From Acholeplasmataceae bacterium (GTDB lineage: Bacteria > Bacillota_I > Bacilli_A > Acholeplasmatales > Acholeplasmataceae), in assembly GCA_016934175.1 (NCBI GenBank), contig JAFGTI010000017.1, positions 1 to 14,463 on the forward strand: a stretch of DNA of 14,463 nucleotides, read 5' to 3'. Positions 13,240 through 14,463 of this stretch are shown here, one piece after another; position 1 is the stretch's first letter, and each line of letters starts with the position of its first letter. Made by a program: the position numbers and the translations under genes. Below the pieces are notes generated by a model. That model was not told the origin of the DNA, did no database searches, and saw only the letters and a program-made list of their open reading frames with translations.

Positions 13240-14463
13240 ATGGAAGAAACTAAACAAATCATTGCTTCTTATATCGAAAGAGCTAGAACTGCACAAAATC
13301 AAATCAATAATTATACACAGGAACAAATTGATGAAGTTTGTGTTGCAATTGGATGGGAAGTCTATAATGATGAAAATATAAAAAAACTAGCTGAAAAAGC
13401 AGTTGAAGATACTTTAATGGGCAATGTTAAAGATAAAATTGCTAAACACAAGAATAAAGTTCTTGGTGTGCTAAAAGATGTCAAAGATGCAAAATCTGTT
13501 GGACTAATTGAAACAGATCAAGTAAAAAAAATTAAAAAATATGCAAAACCCGTTGGTGTTGTTGGTGCTTTGACACCTGTAACTAATCCCACAGCAACTC
13601 CTGCAAGTAATGCAATTACTATTTTAAAAGGACGTAATGCAGTCATATTTGCACCTCATCCAAGAGCTAAATTATCATCAAAAATGGCTGTTGATTTTAT
13701 GCGTGATGGTTTGCGTAAAGTAGGAGCTCCCGTTGATTTAATTCAAATCATTGAAGAACCTTCAATCGAATCAACAAATGAACTCATGAAGCAAGTTGAT
13801 GTTGTATTAGCAACAGGTGGTGGAGCGATGGTGCGTGCTGCTTATTCTTCAGGTACACCTGCTTATGGAGTAGGACCTGGTAATTCAGTTCAAATCGTTG
13901 CTGAAGACGCAGATGTGTTAGATGCTGCAGGTAAAATCATCATGAGCAAAGCTTTTGATTATGCGACATCATGTTCAAGTGAAAATTCAGTCATTATTCA
14001 CGAATCGATTTATGATCAGATGATTGAAGAATTTATACGTTTAGGAAGTTATTTTATTAAAGGTGATGATCGTCTAACACTTGAGAACTATATGTGGCCG
14101 GTCAATGCTAAAGGTTATCGTTCAATTAATGGTAAAATTGTTGCTCAATCAGCTGAAAAAATTGCTAATGATGCCGGGATTACAATCCCTGCAAATATTA
14201 AAGTGTTACTTGTTGAAGGTGCAGAAAATATAGAGAAGGACTTCTTCTCACAAGAAAAGTTATCTCCTGTTTTAACAGTATTCAAATATAAAACTTTCAA
14301 ACAGGGATATGATATTCTTGTTAGATTAACCGATAATTATGGAACTGGACATTCTTGTGGTATCCATACATTTAATGCTGATTATGTCAATCATCTTGGA
14401 ACTTATATGAAATCAAGTCGTATCATGGTTAATCAAGCTCAAGCACCAGCAAATGGGGGAGCA
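13240..14463 (+). CDS. sqwD: CoA-acylating (sulfo)acetaldehyde dehydrogenase, 3' end cut by window
   Basis: First 408 codons of an aldehyde dehydrogenase that runs off the right edge; relatives have about 460-490 residues, so roughly the last tenth is missing. It belongs to the CoA-acylating branch (EutE, PduP, SauS, AdhE N-half): LTPVTNPTATPASNAI (111-126) with the branch's T-N-P pattern, the catalytic cysteine C245 in DYATSCSSENSVI, and GTGHSCGIHT (368-377). It should oxidise sulfoacetaldehyde with NAD(P) and CoA to sulfoacetyl-CoA. This is the step that sends the pathway to sulfoacetate and not to isethionate, which would need a reductase. AAAGGAG precedes the ATG at 13240 by about seven bases, 12 bases after the permease stop. 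EutE-like acetaldehyde use is the main alternative, but no ethanolamine genes are present. A sulfoacetate-CoA ligase (SqwKL type) is predicted next. Confidence 0.85.
   Translation, partial: MEETKQIIASYIERARTAQNQINNYTQEQIDEVCVAIGWEVYNDENIKKLAEKAVEDTLMGNVKDKIAKHKNKVLGVLKDVKDAKSVGLIETDQVKKIKKYAKPVGVVGALTPVTNPTATPASNAITILKGRNAVIFAPHPRAKLSSKMAVDFMRDGLRKVGAPVDLIQIIEEPSIESTNELMKQVDVVLATGGGAMVRAAYSSGTPAYGVGPGNSVQIVAEDADVLDAAGKIIMSKAFDYATSCSSENSVIIHESIYDQMIEEFIRLGSYFIKGDDRLTLENYMWPVNAKGYRSINGKIVAQSAEKIANDAGITIPANIKVLLVEGAENIEKDFFSQEKLSPVLTVFKYKTFKQGYDILVRLTDNYGTGHSCGIHTFNADYVNHLGTYMKSSRIMVNQAQAPANGGA

Noticed and set aside
13240..14463. EutE/PduP acetaldehyde or propionaldehyde dehydrogenase of a microcompartment
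   Set aside because: No shell-protein, ethanolamine or diol genes are in the window, and no encapsulation-type N-terminal helix is evident. Context favours sulfoacetaldehyde.
1..14463. CRISPR arrays, tRNA or rRNA genes, insertion sequences
   Set aside because: No regularly spaced repeats, no cloverleaf-like or rRNA-like segments, and no transposase or integrase reading frames were seen on either strand.

Overview
The window is AT-rich DNA on the standard stop set. TGA ends the first permease gene inside an ATGA overlap at 6111-6114, and every tryptophan I checked is TGG, so this is not a TGA=Trp Mycoplasma or Spiroplasma. AGGAGG-type ribosome sites, a Gram-positive lipoprotein signal, low GC and the gene content suggest an anaerobic, Acholeplasma- or Izemoplasma-like mollicute or a close low-GC Firmicute. 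That placement is inference.

Left part (1-1987): the N-terminal end of an unrecognised minus-strand gene, a small flavodoxin-like protein, and a convergent membrane-bound diguanylate-cyclase-like (GGDEF) gene. The last two share a bidirectional terminator. A gene-free stretch of about 550 bases follows (1970-2519). It holds the GGDEF promoter, a long inverted repeat, a strong plus-strand promoter, an attenuator-like leader with competing hairpins, and two related operator-like sites.

Right part (2520-14463, running off the window): one plus-strand operon that I read as a complete sulfoquinovose (SQ, 6-deoxy-6-sulfoglucose) uptake and sulfoglycolysis locus of the transketolase (sulfo-TK) type. 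Gene order: DUF4867 protein; GH31 sulfoquinovosidase (YihQ-like, with the sulfonate-binding Arg/Trp); two ABC sugar permeases; a lipoprotein binding protein; two intercistronic hairpins; a fucose-isomerase-family SQ isomerase; split transketolase halves; an RpiB/LacAB-fold isomerase; an ion-transporter-superfamily permease; and a CoA-acylating aldehyde dehydrogenase cut by the window end.

Proposed flow: SQ glycosides are imported by the ABC system, whose ATPase is not encoded here, and cleaved by the GH31 enzyme. SQ is isomerised to sulfofructose (SF). SqwGH moves a C2 unit from SF to glyceraldehyde-3-phosphate, giving xylulose-5-phosphate and sulfoerythrose. SqwI converts sulfoerythrose to sulfoerythrulose, and a second SqwGH round releases sulfoacetaldehyde. 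The acylating dehydrogenase makes sulfoacetyl-CoA, which a ligase expected just downstream could convert to sulfoacetate with ATP formation. The permease is a candidate sulfoacetate exporter. No kinase, aldolase or transaldolase is present, which fits sulfo-TK and not the sulfo-EMP, sulfo-ED or transaldolase routes. To my recollection this sulfoacetate-forming variant has been described in an Acholeplasma strain, so the pathway itself is probably not new. The regulatory leader, the DUF4867 protein, the exporter and several active-site variants are the least explained parts.
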